A DNA stretch of 33,974 bases from Paraburkholderia madseniana (GCF_009690905.1 NZ_VOSW01000100.1:1-33974); one strand, 5' to 3'. Shown: positions 22,450 to 30,881, numbered from the stretch's first letter. Numbers and translations: made by a program. Notes: generated by a model from the letters alone, not told the origin.

Positions 22450-23410
22450 GGCCGCTCAGTCCACACCCACGTCCGCACTGACCATGGTGCCGCGCGAACG
22501 CCTTGGCGCGGCGCGCGTGCTGGTGGTCGGCGACGTGATGCTCGATCGCTACTGGTTCGGCGACGTGAACCGTATTTCGCCGGAAGCGCCGGTGCCGGTC
22601 GTGCATGTGCAGCGCCAGGAAGACCGCCTCGGCGGCGCCGCGAACGTGGCGCGCAATGCGGTGGCGCTCGGCGCGCAAGCGGGTTTGCTGTGCGTGGTCG
22701 GCCATGACGAGCCCGGCGAGCGCATCGTGCAACTACTCGCCGAAAGCGGGGTGGCGCCGCATCTGGAACGCGATCCGGATTTGCTCACCACCATCAAACT
22801 GCGCGTGCTGTCGCGTCAGCAGCAGTTGCTGCGCGTCGACTTCGAAAACTCGCCCGCGCACGAAGTGTTGCTCGCGGGCCTTGCGCGTTTCGACGACCTG
22901 CTGCCGTCGCACGACGTGATCCTGATGTCCGATTACGCGAAGGGCGGTCTCACGCACGTCACGCAGATGATCGCCAAGGCGCATACGGCGGGTAAGCCGG
23001 TGCTGGTCGATCCGAAGGGCGACGACTGGGAGCGCTATCGCGGCGCCACGCTGATCACGCCGAATCGCGCCGAGTTGCGCGAGGTGGTCGGTCAGTGGAA
23101 ATCCGAAGAGGATCTGATCGCGCGCGTGACCAAACTGCGTGCCGATCTCGAGTTCAAGGCGCTGCTGCTGACGCGTTCGGAAGAGGGCATGACGCTCTTC
23201 GCCGACGACGGCATCCTGCATACATCGGCCGTTGCACGCGAAGTGTATGATGTATCGGGCGCGGGCGACACCGTGATCGCCACGCTCGCCGCCATGCTCG
23301 GCGCGGGTCTTACGCTGGTCGAGGCGGTCGGGCTCGCGAATCGCGCAGCCGGCATCGTGGTCGGCAAACTCGGTACCGCCACCGTCACCTACGACGAACT
23401 TTTTCATTGA
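22403..23410 (+). CDS. hldA: D-glycero-beta-D-manno-heptose-7-phosphate kinase
   Basis: Up to 335 residues. A PfkB/ribokinase-family kinase acting in ADP-heptose synthesis for the LPS inner core. Seen: VVGDVMLDRYWFGDVNRISPEAPVPV, RLGGAANVARN, DPKGDDWERYRGATLITPNR and the catalytic GAGDT in VSGAGDTVIATL. The adenylyltransferase domain found in fused HldE is absent, so this is the split form and hldC must be elsewhere. The start is uncertain: ATGs at 22403, 22430 and 22442 all lie inside the end of ugd, none with a clear Shine-Dalgarno; kinase homology begins about residue 25, so the shortest would still be complete. HldD, the last enzyme of the pathway, follows. Confidence 0.92.
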   Translation: MPSPLNFRPMSPAMPEAAQSTPTSALTMVPRERLGAARVLVVGDVMLDRYWFGDVNRISPEAPVPVVHVQRQEDRLGGAANVARNAVALGAQAGLLCVVGHDEPGERIVQLLAESGVAPHLERDPDLLTTIKLRVLSRQQQLLRVDFENSPAHEVLLAGLARFDDLLPSHDVILMSDYAKGGLTHVTQMIAKAHTAGKPVLVDPKGDDWERYRGATLITPNRAELREVVGQWKSEEDLIARVTKLRADLEFKALLLTRSEEGMTLFADDGILHTSAVAREVYDVSGAGDTVIATLAAMLGAGLTLVEAVGLANRAAGIVVGKLGTATVTYDELFH

Positions 23411-23493
23411 TGCAGCCCCGCCGGGTCCCCTTCTTTGTGCTTTAGTTTCAGCGGGGGCAAAAGAGGAACCCGCGAGGCGTCAACTGAGCTGTC

Positions 23494-23526
23494 GATCGGA
23501 GTTGGTGCAAAGCACTTACTCCGATC
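23494..23526 (+). repeat. Long hairpin in the hldA-hldD gap
   Basis: Outer arms GATCGGAGT and ACTCCGATC enclose GTGC-AAA-GCAC, giving an almost continuous stem of about 14 pairs with a triloop. It has no T-run and ends 30 bases before the hldD ATG. Confidence 0.7.
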
Positions 23527-23556
23527 CCATGCAAAGCCCATTACTGCAGGATCATC

Positions 23557-24549
23557 ATGACCCTCATCGTCACCGGCGCGGCCGGCTTTATCGGCAGCAA
23601 TCTCGTGAAGGCGCTCAATGAGCGCGGTGAACAACGCATCATCGCGGTCGATAACCTCACGCGTGCGGACAAGTTCAAGAATCTCGTCGACTGCGAGATC
23701 GACGACTATCTCGACAAGACCGAATTCGTCGAACGCTTCAAGCGTGGCGATTTCGGCAAAGTGCGCGCGATTTTCCACGAAGGCGCCTGCTCGGACACGA
23801 TGGAAACCGACGGCCGCTACATGATGGACAACAACTTCCGCTATAGCCGCGAAGTGCTCGACGTCTGTCTCGCGCAGAATATCCAGTTTCTGTATGCGTC
23901 CTCGGCGGCCACGTATGGCGGTTCGAGCCGCTTCGTCGAAGAGCGCGAAGTCGAGCAGCCGCTGAACGTGTACGGCTATTCGAAATTTCTGTTCGACCAG
24001 GTGATTCGCCGCGTGCTGCCCACCGCGAAGAGCCAGATTGCCGGCTTCCGCTATTTCAACGTCTACGGGCCGCGCGAGACGCACAAGGCGCGCATGGCGT
24101 CTGTCGCGTTTCACAACTTCAACCAGTTCCGCGCGGAAGGCAAGGTCAAGCTGTTCGGCGAATACAACGGCTATGCCGCCGGCGAGCAGACGCGCGACTT
24201 CGTCTCCGTCGAAGACGTGGTGAAGGTCAACCTGTTTTTCTTCGACAATCCGGACAAGTCGGGCATCTTCAACCTGGGCAGTGGCCGTGCGCAGCCGTTC
24301 AACGACATCGCGAGCACGGTGGTCAACACGCTGCGTACGTTGAACAACGAGCCGCCCTTGTCGCTCGCGGAGCAGGTGCAGCGCGGGCTGATCGAATATA
24401 TTCCGTTCCCCGATGCATTGCGCGGCAAGTACCAGTGCTTCACGCAGGCCGACCAGACCAAGCTGCGTGCCGTCGGCTACGACGCGCCGTTTTTGAGCGT
24501 GCAGGAAGGTGTCGATCGCTACGTACGTTGGCTATTCGGCCAGGTGTAA
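23557..24549 (+). CDS. hldD: ADP-L-glycero-D-manno-heptose 6-epimerase
   Basis: 330 residues. This short-chain dehydrogenase-type epimerase makes ADP-L-glycero-D-manno-heptose for the LPS inner core, using tightly bound NADP. The N-terminal TGAAGFIGSNLVKAL is the nucleotide-binding motif. YASSAATYGGSS and the YGYSK catalytic Tyr-Lys are present, with RYFNVYGPRETHK after them. AGGA lies eight bases before the ATG. It is also called rfaD or waaD. It completes the ugd-hldA-hldD group. Confidence 0.96.
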   Translation: MTLIVTGAAGFIGSNLVKALNERGEQRIIAVDNLTRADKFKNLVDCEIDDYLDKTEFVERFKRGDFGKVRAIFHEGACSDTMETDGRYMMDNNFRYSREVLDVCLAQNIQFLYASSAATYGGSSRFVEEREVEQPLNVYGYSKFLFDQVIRRVLPTAKSQIAGFRYFNVYGPRETHKARMASVAFHNFNQFRAEGKVKLFGEYNGYAAGEQTRDFVSVEDVVKVNLFFFDNPDKSGIFNLGSGRAQPFNDIASTVVNTLRTLNNEPPLSLAEQVQRGLIEYIPFPDALRGKYQCFTQADQTKLRAVGYDAPFLSVQEGVDRYVRWLFGQV

Positions 24550-24572
24550 ATCTTTCGGATACCTCTTTAAAC

Positions 24573-24626
24573 TGGAATCTCCCGGTTGGTGATGGTCGCC
24601 AACCGGTTGTACGAGGGAGATTCCAT
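24573..24626 (+). promoter_or_regulatory. Two-tier leader hairpin burying the ribosome binding site of the ComEA-like gene
   Basis: The outer stem is 11 perfect pairs, TGGAATCTCCC (24573-24583) with GGGAGATTCCA (24615-24625). The inner stem starts right after it: 24584-24592 pairs with 24596-24604 (one G-U) around a 3-base loop. Ten bases (24605-24614) bulge on the 3' side. The Shine-Dalgarno GAGGGAGA lies mostly in the 3' arm of the outer stem, and the ATG is one base beyond it. The structure is seen in the sequence; translational control is inference. Confidence 0.7.
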
Positions 24627-25025
24627 ATGTTTCGAAAAATTCTGGTTACCGCGGCCATGCTGGCCGCTTTCGGCCACGCGTATGCGGCGGTCGACGTCAA
24701 CACGGCTAACGAGGATGCGCTGCGCGGCATCAAGGGCATCGGTCCTGCCAAAGCGAAAGCCATTCTCGACGAGCGTGCAGCGCATGGTCCATTCAAGGAC
24801 CCGGCCGATCTCGGCAAGCGCGTCAAAGGCATGGGCGGGCATACCGTCGAGCGCCTGCAGGCGGAGGGTCTCGCTGTCGGTCCGGCTGGCGCGGCTGCTA
24901 ACCCGCAGGCTGCGGCGTCTGCACAAAGCAAAGGCGCGGCCGCTGCGGGCAATGGCGCCAACGCGGCTAACTCGACTAGCGCGGCCGCAACCCCAAAGAA
25001 CGCCACTGTGGCGGTGAAGAAATAG
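24627..25025 (+). CDS. ComEA-family helix-hairpin-helix DNA-binding protein, secreted
   Basis: 132 residues from the ATG at 24627, preceded by GAGGGAGA. Residues 1-20 are a signal peptide (ending AYA). Residues ~21-80 form the paired helix-hairpin-helix of ComEA, VDVNTANEDALRGIKGIGPAKAKAILDERAAHGPF with DPADLGKRVKGMGGHTVERL. A low-complexity alanine/asparagine tail ends in lysines. ComEA proteins bind incoming double-stranded DNA in the periplasm during natural transformation, but many betaproteobacteria have such small HhH proteins without proven competence, so the role is uncertain. The leader hairpin at 24573-24625 covers its ribosome binding site. A terminator follows at 25148. Confidence 0.85.
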   Translation: MFRKILVTAAMLAAFGHAYAAVDVNTANEDALRGIKGIGPAKAKAILDERAAHGPFKDPADLGKRVKGMGGHTVERLQAEGLAVGPAGAAANPQAAASAQSKGAAAAGNGANAANSTSAAATPKNATVAVKK

Positions 25026-25147
25026 CCTGACGCGGGCCGTGCGCGCGAGGCGGGTCACCTCTCTCGCGCCCAGTCCGTTACCGTCGTTCCCCTTCATGGT
25101 CGGAGTGGGTAAGAACACTCCTTTAGCTGTCATGCAGATGACTGGCT

Positions 25148-25174
25148 CCCGCGGTTCTCAGCCGCGGGCTTTTT
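25148..25174 (+). terminator. Terminator between the ComEA-like gene and cysM
   Basis: CCCGCGG pairs with CCGCGGG around a 7-base loop, followed by CTTTTT. It lies 122 bases after the ComEA-like stop, so cysM needs its own promoter; a TAGAAT at 25252-25257 is a weak candidate. Confidence 0.75.
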
Positions 25175-25301
25175 GCGTTGCGCGCGCTCGTCCGCCAGCA
25201 CCTGCATCCATTCGGGCAGAAGGGCCGCACGGCAGCCGTGCGCACGGTGGTTTAGAATCGATGGATTGAAGACTCCGCGCATCGACAGCACCAGACCCGA
25301 T

Positions 25302-26204
25302 ATGGCTTACAAAACGATTGAAGATACGATCGGCAATACGCCGCTCGTGCAACTCGTCCGGCTCCCTGACGACGAGATCCGCAGCCGCAATAACGTGATC
25401 CTTGCGAAGCTCGAGGGCAACAATCCTGCGGGCTCGGTGAAGGACCGTCCGGCGCTGTCGATGATCAAGAAGGCGGAAGCGCGTGGACGCATCAAGCCGG
25501 GCGATACGCTGATCGAATCGACCAGCGGCAATACCGGCATCGCCTTGGCGATGGCTGCGGCGATCCGCGGCTACAAGATGGTGCTGATCATGCCGGAAGA
25601 CCTGTCGGTGGAGCGCCGTCAGAGCATGGCCGCGTACGGCGCGCAGATCGTGCTGACACCGGTGACGGGCGGCATGGAATACGCGCGCGATCTGGCCGAA
25701 CAGATGCAGCGCGAAGGCAAGGGCATCATCCTCGACCAGTTCGCGAACCCGGACAATCCGGCCTCGCACGTCGAAGGTACCGGTCCGGAAATCTGGCGCG
25801 ACACCGAAGGGCGCATCACGCACTTCGTCTCGTCGATGGGCACGACCGGCACGATCATGGGCGTGTCCACCTATCTGAAGGAACAGAATCAGGCGATCGA
25901 GATCATCGGCGCGCAGCCGGAAGAGGGTTCGCGCATTCCGGGCATTCGCAAATGGCCGGAAGCCTATCTGCCGAAGATTTTCGATCGTAGCCGTGTGGAC
26001 CGCGTCGAGAACGTGAGCCAGGCCGCAGCCGAAGCGATGGCGCGGCGTATGGCCTCGGTCGAAGGAATCTTCGCCGGCATCTCGTCGGGCGGGGCCTGTG
26101 AAGTGGCGTTGCGTGTCGCGCGTCAGGTCGAGAATGCGACGATCGTGTTTATCGTTTGCGATCGGGGTGACCGGTATCTGTCGACGGGTGTGTTCCCGGC
26201 TTGA
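25302..26204 (+). CDS. cysM: Cysteine synthase B (O-acetylserine sulfhydrylase)
   Basis: 300 residues from the ATG at 25302 (MAYKTIEDTIGNTPLVQLVRL); the open frame continues upstream through the terminator and is not used. It is a fold-type II PLP enzyme making cysteine from O-acetylserine and sulfide, or from thiosulfate for the CysM isozyme. The PLP lysine lies in NPAGSVKDRPAL, the substrate loop is STSGNTGIALA, and GTTGTIMG binds the PLP phosphate. The 300-residue length and the EGSRIPGIRKWPEAYLP segment point to CysM rather than CysK. It converges on mltB, with a bidirectional terminator between. Confidence 0.93.
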   Translation: MAYKTIEDTIGNTPLVQLVRLPDDEIRSRNNVILAKLEGNNPAGSVKDRPALSMIKKAEARGRIKPGDTLIESTSGNTGIALAMAAAIRGYKMVLIMPEDLSVERRQSMAAYGAQIVLTPVTGGMEYARDLAEQMQREGKGIILDQFANPDNPASHVEGTGPEIWRDTEGRITHFVSSMGTTGTIMGVSTYLKEQNQAIEIIGAQPEEGSRIPGIRKWPEAYLPKIFDRSRVDRVENVSQAAAEAMARRMASVEGIFAGISSGGACEVALRVARQVENATIVFIVCDRGDRYLSTGVFPA

Positions 26205-26236
26205 TTGCGCTGCGGCGCATTGGGCGGCCCTCAAAA

Positions 26237-26264
26237 CGAGTTGGTCAATGCGAGTTGGTCAATG
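26237..26264 (+). repeat. 14-bp perfect tandem duplication
   Basis: CGAGTTGGTCAATG occurs twice head to tail, directly before the cysM/mltB terminator stem. Confidence 0.9.
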
Positions 26265-26294
26265 AAAAAGCGCCGGGCTAACCGGCGCTTTTTT
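26265..26294. terminator. Bidirectional terminator between cysM and mltB
   Basis: AAAAAGCGCCGG pairs with CCGGCGCTTTTT around a 5-base loop, with T-runs on both strands, between convergent genes. Confidence 0.9.
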
Positions 26295-26367
26295 ATGTCG
26301 CTTGCTACCCGTTCGTGACGCGGTGAGTGTCTGGCAACCGAGTGCCTGACAACCGCCGCCGCTCAGC

Positions 26368-27597
26368 TCATTGCGAGGCCGCGACCGGCGGCGCAGCATT
26401 GCTGCTGGCGTTCGCCGCGTCGCTTGCTTCCATCTGAGCCTTGACCCGCTCGCCCAATTGATAAACCGCCAGTGCGTAGAAGAAACTGCGGTTATAGCGC
26501 GTGAGGACATAGAAGTTCTTCAGGCCCAGCATGTACTCGGTGCCACGCCCCGGCGACGGCAGATCCACCACGGTCACCGGCGTGCCGGCTTCCGTCGCGA
26601 TATCGACGCCCGGCTCGTTCAGCAGCAGTCCGGCACGGAGCAATTGATCCAGTGGCCAATGCGGCTCCGGCTTACCGTCGGCGGCCGCTTGCGCTACGCC
26701 CAGGCTGCCGGCGTCCGTACCGATCTTCCACACCACCGGCCGGCCGTTTTCCCAGCCGTTCTGGCGCAGATAATTCGCCACGCTGCCGATCGCATCCGCC
26801 TGGCTTGTGCGCAGATCGATCTGCTTGTTGCCGTCGTAGCTCACCGCGTATTGCACGATGCTGCTCGGCAGAAACTGCGGAATGCCGATCGCGCCGGTGT
26901 AGGAGCCGAGCACGGTGGTCGGATCGATTTGCGAATCGCGCGTCCAGACCAGGTAATCTTCAAGATTCTTGCGGAAGGTCGCCTGGCGATCCGCGCGATT
27001 GGCGGTGTTCGGATAGTCGAAACTGAGCGTGGTCAGCGCGTCGAGCACGCGGAAGTTGCCCATGAAGCGCCCATAGATCGTCTCCACGCCGATGATGCCG
27101 ACGATCACTTCCGGCGGCACGCCGAACTCTTCATAGGCGCGTTGCAGCGTGGCCTGGTTGGCGCGCCAGAAGCGCACGCCGGCGTTGATGCGCACCTGGT
27201 CGAGAAAGCGCGACTGATACACGCGCCAGTTCTTGATCGTCGGGGAGGGCGACGGTGTGACGAGCTTGACCGCGGTAGCCGAATAGCTCACGCGAGCGAA
27301 CAACGCATGCAATGCGGCTTCGTCGAAGTCATAGCGCGCGGACATGTCGCTGATGAACGCGTCGACATTCGGGTTATTCGCGTAGCGCTGCGGGATGATC
27401 TCTTCTTCGAAGGTTTGCCCTTGCGGCACTGCCGGTTGCGGTTGGCTTTGCGCGAGCAGCACCGGCGGCTTTTTCGCGGCGCTTTGCGCCATCGCCGGAC
27501 TGGTTGCCATGAACATGCACGATGCGACGGACAGTGCGGCGGCTAGGGTCTTCATGCGTAGCCGGTTTCGTGCAGACAGAGCAAGCTTGACGGTCAT
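26368..27597 (-). CDS. mltB: Lytic murein transglycosylase B
   Basis: 409 residues from the ATG at 27597; an internal Met at 27555 (MKTLAAALSV) would give a cleaner signal peptide and is a real alternative. MltB cleaves peptidoglycan glycan strands, leaving 1,6-anhydro ends. The catalytic glutamate is E172 in GIIGVETIYGRFMG; YTGAIGIPQFLPSSI and the TSQADAIGSVANYLRQNGWENG pattern are family hallmarks. The signal region ends AMA, and no lipobox cysteine is seen at the cleavage site, so it may be a soluble or loosely bound form rather than a lipoprotein. The C-terminus is a low-complexity alanine/serine tail. It is divergent from the deacetylase-like gene at 27798. Confidence 0.93.
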   Translation of the reverse strand: MTVKLALSARNRLRMKTLAAALSVASCMFMATSPAMAQSAAKKPPVLLAQSQPQPAVPQGQTFEEEIIPQRYANNPNVDAFISDMSARYDFDEAALHALFARVSYSATAVKLVTPSPSPTIKNWRVYQSRFLDQVRINAGVRFWRANQATLQRAYEEFGVPPEVIVGIIGVETIYGRFMGNFRVLDALTTLSFDYPNTANRADRQATFRKNLEDYLVWTRDSQIDPTTVLGSYTGAIGIPQFLPSSIVQYAVSYDGNKQIDLRTSQADAIGSVANYLRQNGWENGRPVVWKIGTDAGSLGVAQAAADGKPEPHWPLDQLLRAGLLLNEPGVDIATEAGTPVTVVDLPSPGRGTEYMLGLKNFYVLTRYNRSFFYALAVYQLGERVKAQMEASDAANASSNAAPPVAASQ

Positions 27598-27797
27598 AGT
27601 GAGCTAGGGGCGCAGTGCGAAAGAGACAGGGGGAAACGGACAGGGCAGTATACCCGACGCTTTCTGCAAAACTGTGCCCAGCGCGTCACAGTCGCATGGT
27701 GTGGTAACTTGGCAAATGTTGGCGCGCCCAGTGTGTGCGCCCATGGACGGAGACACGCCGCGCGCGCTGAGAAAGCGCCGCGCCGCAGACGAGAATC

Positions 27798-28721
27798 ATG
27801 GCAACAGCCTTTTATTCCCACGCAGATTGTTTGCTGCACGATATGGGGCAATGGCATCCCGAATGCCCGGCGCGCCTGCAGGCAATCGAAGATCAATTGA
27901 TCGCGAGCCGCATCGACTCGCTGATCGAGCGCGAGTCGCCGCCGCTCGCCGATGAAGCCGCGCTGTTGCGCGTGCATACGCAAGCCCACATCGATTACGT
28001 CCGCAGCAAGTCGCCCGTGGAAGGTCTTGCCGAAATCGATCCCGACACGTCCATGAACCCGCACACGTTGCAGGCCGCGTTGCGCGCGGCTGGCGCTGCG
28101 GTGGCCGCGACCGACGCCGTGATCGAAGGCCGCTACGACAACGCGTTCTGCAGCGTGCGCCCGCCGGGCCACCATGCGGAGCCGGCGCGTGCAATGGGCT
28201 TCTGCTTTTTCAACAACGTCGCGATCGCCGCGCGTCACGCACTTGAAGTGCATGGCATGCAGCGCGTGGCGATCATCGATTTCGACGTCCATCACGGTAA
28301 CGGCACCGAAGCAGCCTTTTCGGGCGATTCGCGCGTGCTGATGTGCAGCATCTTCCAGCACCCGTTCTATCCGTTCAGCGGCGCTGACAATCAGGCGCCC
28401 AACATGTGCAATGTGCCGATGCCGGCACGCTCGAAAGGCATGGCGGTGCGCGAGGCGGTCGACATGATGTGGCTGCCGCGCCTGCATGAATTCAAGCCGG
28501 AGATGATCTTCATCTCGGCCGGCTTTGATGCGCATCGAGAGGACGATCTTGGCAACATGGGCCTCGTCGAAGACGACTACGCATGGATCACCGATCAGGT
28601 GCGCGAGATCGCGAAGCGCTATGCGCAGGGACGGATCGTCAGTTGTCTCGAGGGCGGGTACAACCTGTCGGCGCTGGGGCGCAGCGTGGTGGCGCACGTG
28701 CGCTCGCTGGCCGGGATCTGA
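27798..28721 (+). CDS. Histone deacetylase-like (class II) amidohydrolase
   Basis: 307 residues. An arginase/deacetylase-fold zinc hydrolase. RPPGHHAEP (121-129) holds the catalytic His pair H125-H126; DFDVHHGNGT (161-170) supplies zinc ligands D163 and H165; the third ligand lies in ISAGFDAHREDD; and EGGYNLSALG is the C-terminal loop. In bacteria such proteins act on acetylated polyamines, acetoin-related or other small acyl-amides, or proteins; the substrate cannot be told from sequence. A crotonase-family gene follows after 63 bases on the same strand, possibly as one operon. Confidence 0.9.
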   Translation: MATAFYSHADCLLHDMGQWHPECPARLQAIEDQLIASRIDSLIERESPPLADEAALLRVHTQAHIDYVRSKSPVEGLAEIDPDTSMNPHTLQAALRAAGAAVAATDAVIEGRYDNAFCSVRPPGHHAEPARAMGFCFFNNVAIAARHALEVHGMQRVAIIDFDVHHGNGTEAAFSGDSRVLMCSIFQHPFYPFSGADNQAPNMCNVPMPARSKGMAVREAVDMMWLPRLHEFKPEMIFISAGFDAHREDDLGNMGLVEDDYAWITDQVREIAKRYAQGRIVSCLEGGYNLSALGRSVVAHVRSLAGI

Positions 28722-28784
28722 GTTGTCACGCGACAAAAGCTGCGCGAACGTCGTGAAATGCACGAATTCAACGAGGAGCGAGCC

Positions 28785-29585
28785 ATGAATGCCGAGGTGC
28801 GCAGTGCGTCGCTGGTCGAAATCGAACACGACGCCTACGGCGTGCCGGGTGTCGTCCGTTTGACGATGAACCGGCCCGATGCCTTCAACGCGCTCTCCGA
28901 AGCCTTGCTCGACGAATTGCAGTCGACGCTGACGGCGCTGGCGGACTCCAACGCGCGGGTGGTGGTGATCGCCGGCGCCGGTCGCGCGTTCTGCGCGGGG
29001 CACGATCTGAAGGAAATGCGCGCGGCGCCGTCGCTGGCTTACTACCAGGCCTTGTTCGCGCGCTGCACGAAACTGATGTTGACGATCCAGCGCTTGCCGC
29101 AACCGGTGATCGCGCGTGTGCACGGCATCGCCACGGCGGCCGGCTGCCAACTGGTCGCGATGTGTGATCTGGCAGTCGCTGCCGACACCGCGCGCTTTGC
29201 CGTCTCGGGTGTCAATCTGGGTCTTTTCTGCGCGACGCCTTCGGTGCCGCTGTCGCGCAATCTGTCGCGCAAGGCGGCGCTCGAAATGCTGCTCACCGGC
29301 GATTTCATCGACGCTCTCCAGGCGAAGCAGCAGGGACTGGTGAATCGCATTGCGCCGGCGGACGCGCTCGATGCAGAGGTCGCGCGGCTCACGAAGAGCA
29401 TCTGCGCGAAACCCGTCGAAGCGGTGAGCGCCGGCAAGGGGCTGTTCTATCGCCAGCTCGAAATGGGGATCGAAGCAGCGTACCAGTTAGCCGGCCAGAC
29501 CATGGCTTGCAACATGATGGACGACTCCGCGCTCGAAGGCGTGCAGGCGTTCATCGACAAACGGGCGCCTGACTGGAAGCGCTAG
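28785..29585 (+). CDS. Enoyl-CoA hydratase/isomerase family protein
   Basis: 266 residues from the ATG at 28785, with GAGGAG nine bases upstream; an ATG at 28758 lacks such a site. A crotonase-fold protein: VRLTMNRPDAFNAL, the oxyanion-hole segment GAGRAFCAGHDLKEM and a second glycine of the hole in GIATAAGCQLVAMCDLAVAAD. The catalytic glutamates of classical enoyl-CoA hydratase are not obvious (the GCQLV and SVPLS segments replace the usual E-containing patterns), so the reaction may be isomerisation or another CoA reaction. It probably shares a transcript with the deacetylase-like gene. Substrate unknown. Confidence 0.88.
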   Translation: MNAEVRSASLVEIEHDAYGVPGVVRLTMNRPDAFNALSEALLDELQSTLTALADSNARVVVIAGAGRAFCAGHDLKEMRAAPSLAYYQALFARCTKLMLTIQRLPQPVIARVHGIATAAGCQLVAMCDLAVAADTARFAVSGVNLGLFCATPSVPLSRNLSRKAALEMLLTGDFIDALQAKQQGLVNRIAPADALDAEVARLTKSICAKPVEAVSAGKGLFYRQLEMGIEAAYQLAGQTMACNMMDDSALEGVQAFIDKRAPDWKR

Positions 29586-29737
29586 CCGGGCTGGGCCGTT
29601 CTTGTCGAAGTCCGCCCCCGTATCACTCGTCCAGATACTTGAGCGTTCTAAATGCCGGCCAATGCTGAAACTTGGAGCGTCGTCCTCGCGTCGACCCACT
29701 GAACTCCGTTTGTCCATGTCGACACGCCGTCCGGCGC

Positions 29738-30640
29738 TCAGGTTTTTGGCAAACGCTTTTCGATCCAATCGATCAGTGCGCCGATCACCCGATCCCGGTC
29801 GAGATCGTTCATCGTCTCGTGGTAGCTGTCTTTGTGCATCGTGAGCGTTTTGTCCGGCGAACCCGCATGCGCGCCGAAATCACGGCTGCCTTCGGGCTCG
29901 GTGAGCTTGTCGGCAGTGCCGTGATACACCAGCAGCGGCACGCGTAGTCCCGCACGGCCGCGTTCGATGCGCGCCATCGCCAGCAACAACTCCGCGCCTG
30001 TGCGCGCCGGAATCGCGCCGTGATGAACCAGCGGATCATTGCGATTGGCGTTCACCACCGTTTGAAGACGCGAAAGCAAAGCCGCGTCGATTTTCATCGC
30101 CGGGAAGGTCGGCCAGATGCGGCTGATCACCTGGCTCACCTTGAGCATCCAGCGCGGCACATCGCGGCCGGGCGCGAGCGCGGGGCTCGACAGGATCAGA
30201 CCGCTTAGCCGACGCCCGCTTGCCTCGAGTCGCTCGATCGCGTAAAGCGCAGCAACTGCGCCGCCCATGCTGTGGCCCATCAGGAACAGCGGTGCACAAC
30301 TGGTTGCCGCTTCATTGAGCAAGGCCTGTGCGTCGAGCAGATAGTCGTCAAACCGGTCGACCCACACGCGTTTGCCCGGCGCATGCCCATGTCCGCGCAA
30401 ATCGATAGCGACGAGTTCGATGCCGGCCGAGTTCAGCCGATCCGCCAGTGCTGCGTAACGCCCGGCGTGCTCCGCGAGCCCGTGCACCAGCGCGACCGTG
30501 CCGCGCAGCGGTGTCGTGGCGGGCCAGCGATACAACGGCAGTTCGATGCCGTCGCTCGTCGCGACCGTGGAGCGCAGCGCGGCGCCGCCTTTTGGCGCGG
30601 CCGCTGCGGGACGCACATTGCCGGATCGGGTTGTTTCCAT
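29738..30640 (-). CDS. Alpha/beta hydrolase, monoacylglycerol-lipase-like
   Basis: 300 residues. A serine hydrolase fold: oxyanion region VALVHGLAEHAGRY, cap start DLRGHGHAPGKRVWVDRFDDY, nucleophile S124 in LMGHSMGGAVAALY, acid Asp in VYHGTADKLTEPEGS, and His in DSYHETMND. The RGHG and GHSMGG patterns match the monoglyceride lipase/lysophospholipase (PldB-like) group. There is no signal peptide, so it is cytoplasmic. It is transcribed alone and divergent from metN. The substrate is inferred only at family level. Confidence 0.87.
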   Translation of the reverse strand: METTRSGNVRPAAAAPKGGAALRSTVATSDGIELPLYRWPATTPLRGTVALVHGLAEHAGRYAALADRLNSAGIELVAIDLRGHGHAPGKRVWVDRFDDYLLDAQALLNEAATSCAPLFLMGHSMGGAVAALYAIERLEASGRRLSGLILSSPALAPGRDVPRWMLKVSQVISRIWPTFPAMKIDAALLSRLQTVVNANRNDPLVHHGAIPARTGAELLLAMARIERGRAGLRVPLLVYHGTADKLTEPEGSRDFGAHAGSPDKTLTMHKDSYHETMNDLDRDRVIGALIDWIEKRLPKT

Positions 30641-30800
30641 AGCTGCCGTTTATCCTGGATGGGGCCTGATTTCGATTCGCCCGATCATAGTCGCAGCAGG
30701 TGCGCACGCGCGAGCATCTCGCGCCGGGCACGCCTCTAATGCTCTGTGGTTATGAAAAGATCGAAATTGATTATTAAAGGGAATGACGACGCTGCGGTAG

Positions 30801-30806
30801 AATTGC
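30801..30806 (+). promoter_or_regulatory. Candidate -10 box of metNIQ
   Basis: TAGAAT at about 30799-30804 within GCGGTAGAATTGCGG, 88 bases before the metN ATG. The -35 at the correct distance is poor. Confidence 0.3.
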
Positions 30807-30828
30807 GGCCTCAAATCCCAATAAAAGC

Positions 30829-30881
30829 AACGGCGGCCGCTTGTCGGGAGCGCATAACGCTCGTTGGCAAACTCCGCCGTT
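30829..30881 (+). promoter_or_regulatory. Structured leader upstream of metN
   Basis: An outer stem, AACGGCGG (30829-30836) with CCGCCGTT (30874-30881), encloses a hairpin GAGCG-CATAA-CGCTC (30848-30862). The structure ends ten bases before the metN ATG, and no Shine-Dalgarno is present in between. It does not match a SAM riboswitch I know. Confidence 0.5.

Noticed and set aside
25173..25301. An upstream extension of cysM
   Set aside because: It starts inside a terminator T-run and adds no family sequence.
27594..29150. A 518-codon open frame antisense to the deacetylase-like and crotonase genes
   Set aside because: It crosses two well-supported genes and their gap, has arginine/histidine-rich shadow composition, and no ribosome binding site.
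29586..29737. A small gene or terminator between the crotonase and the alpha/beta hydrolase
   Set aside because: Only weak short pairings (GCCG/CGGC) and no frame with a start signal were found.
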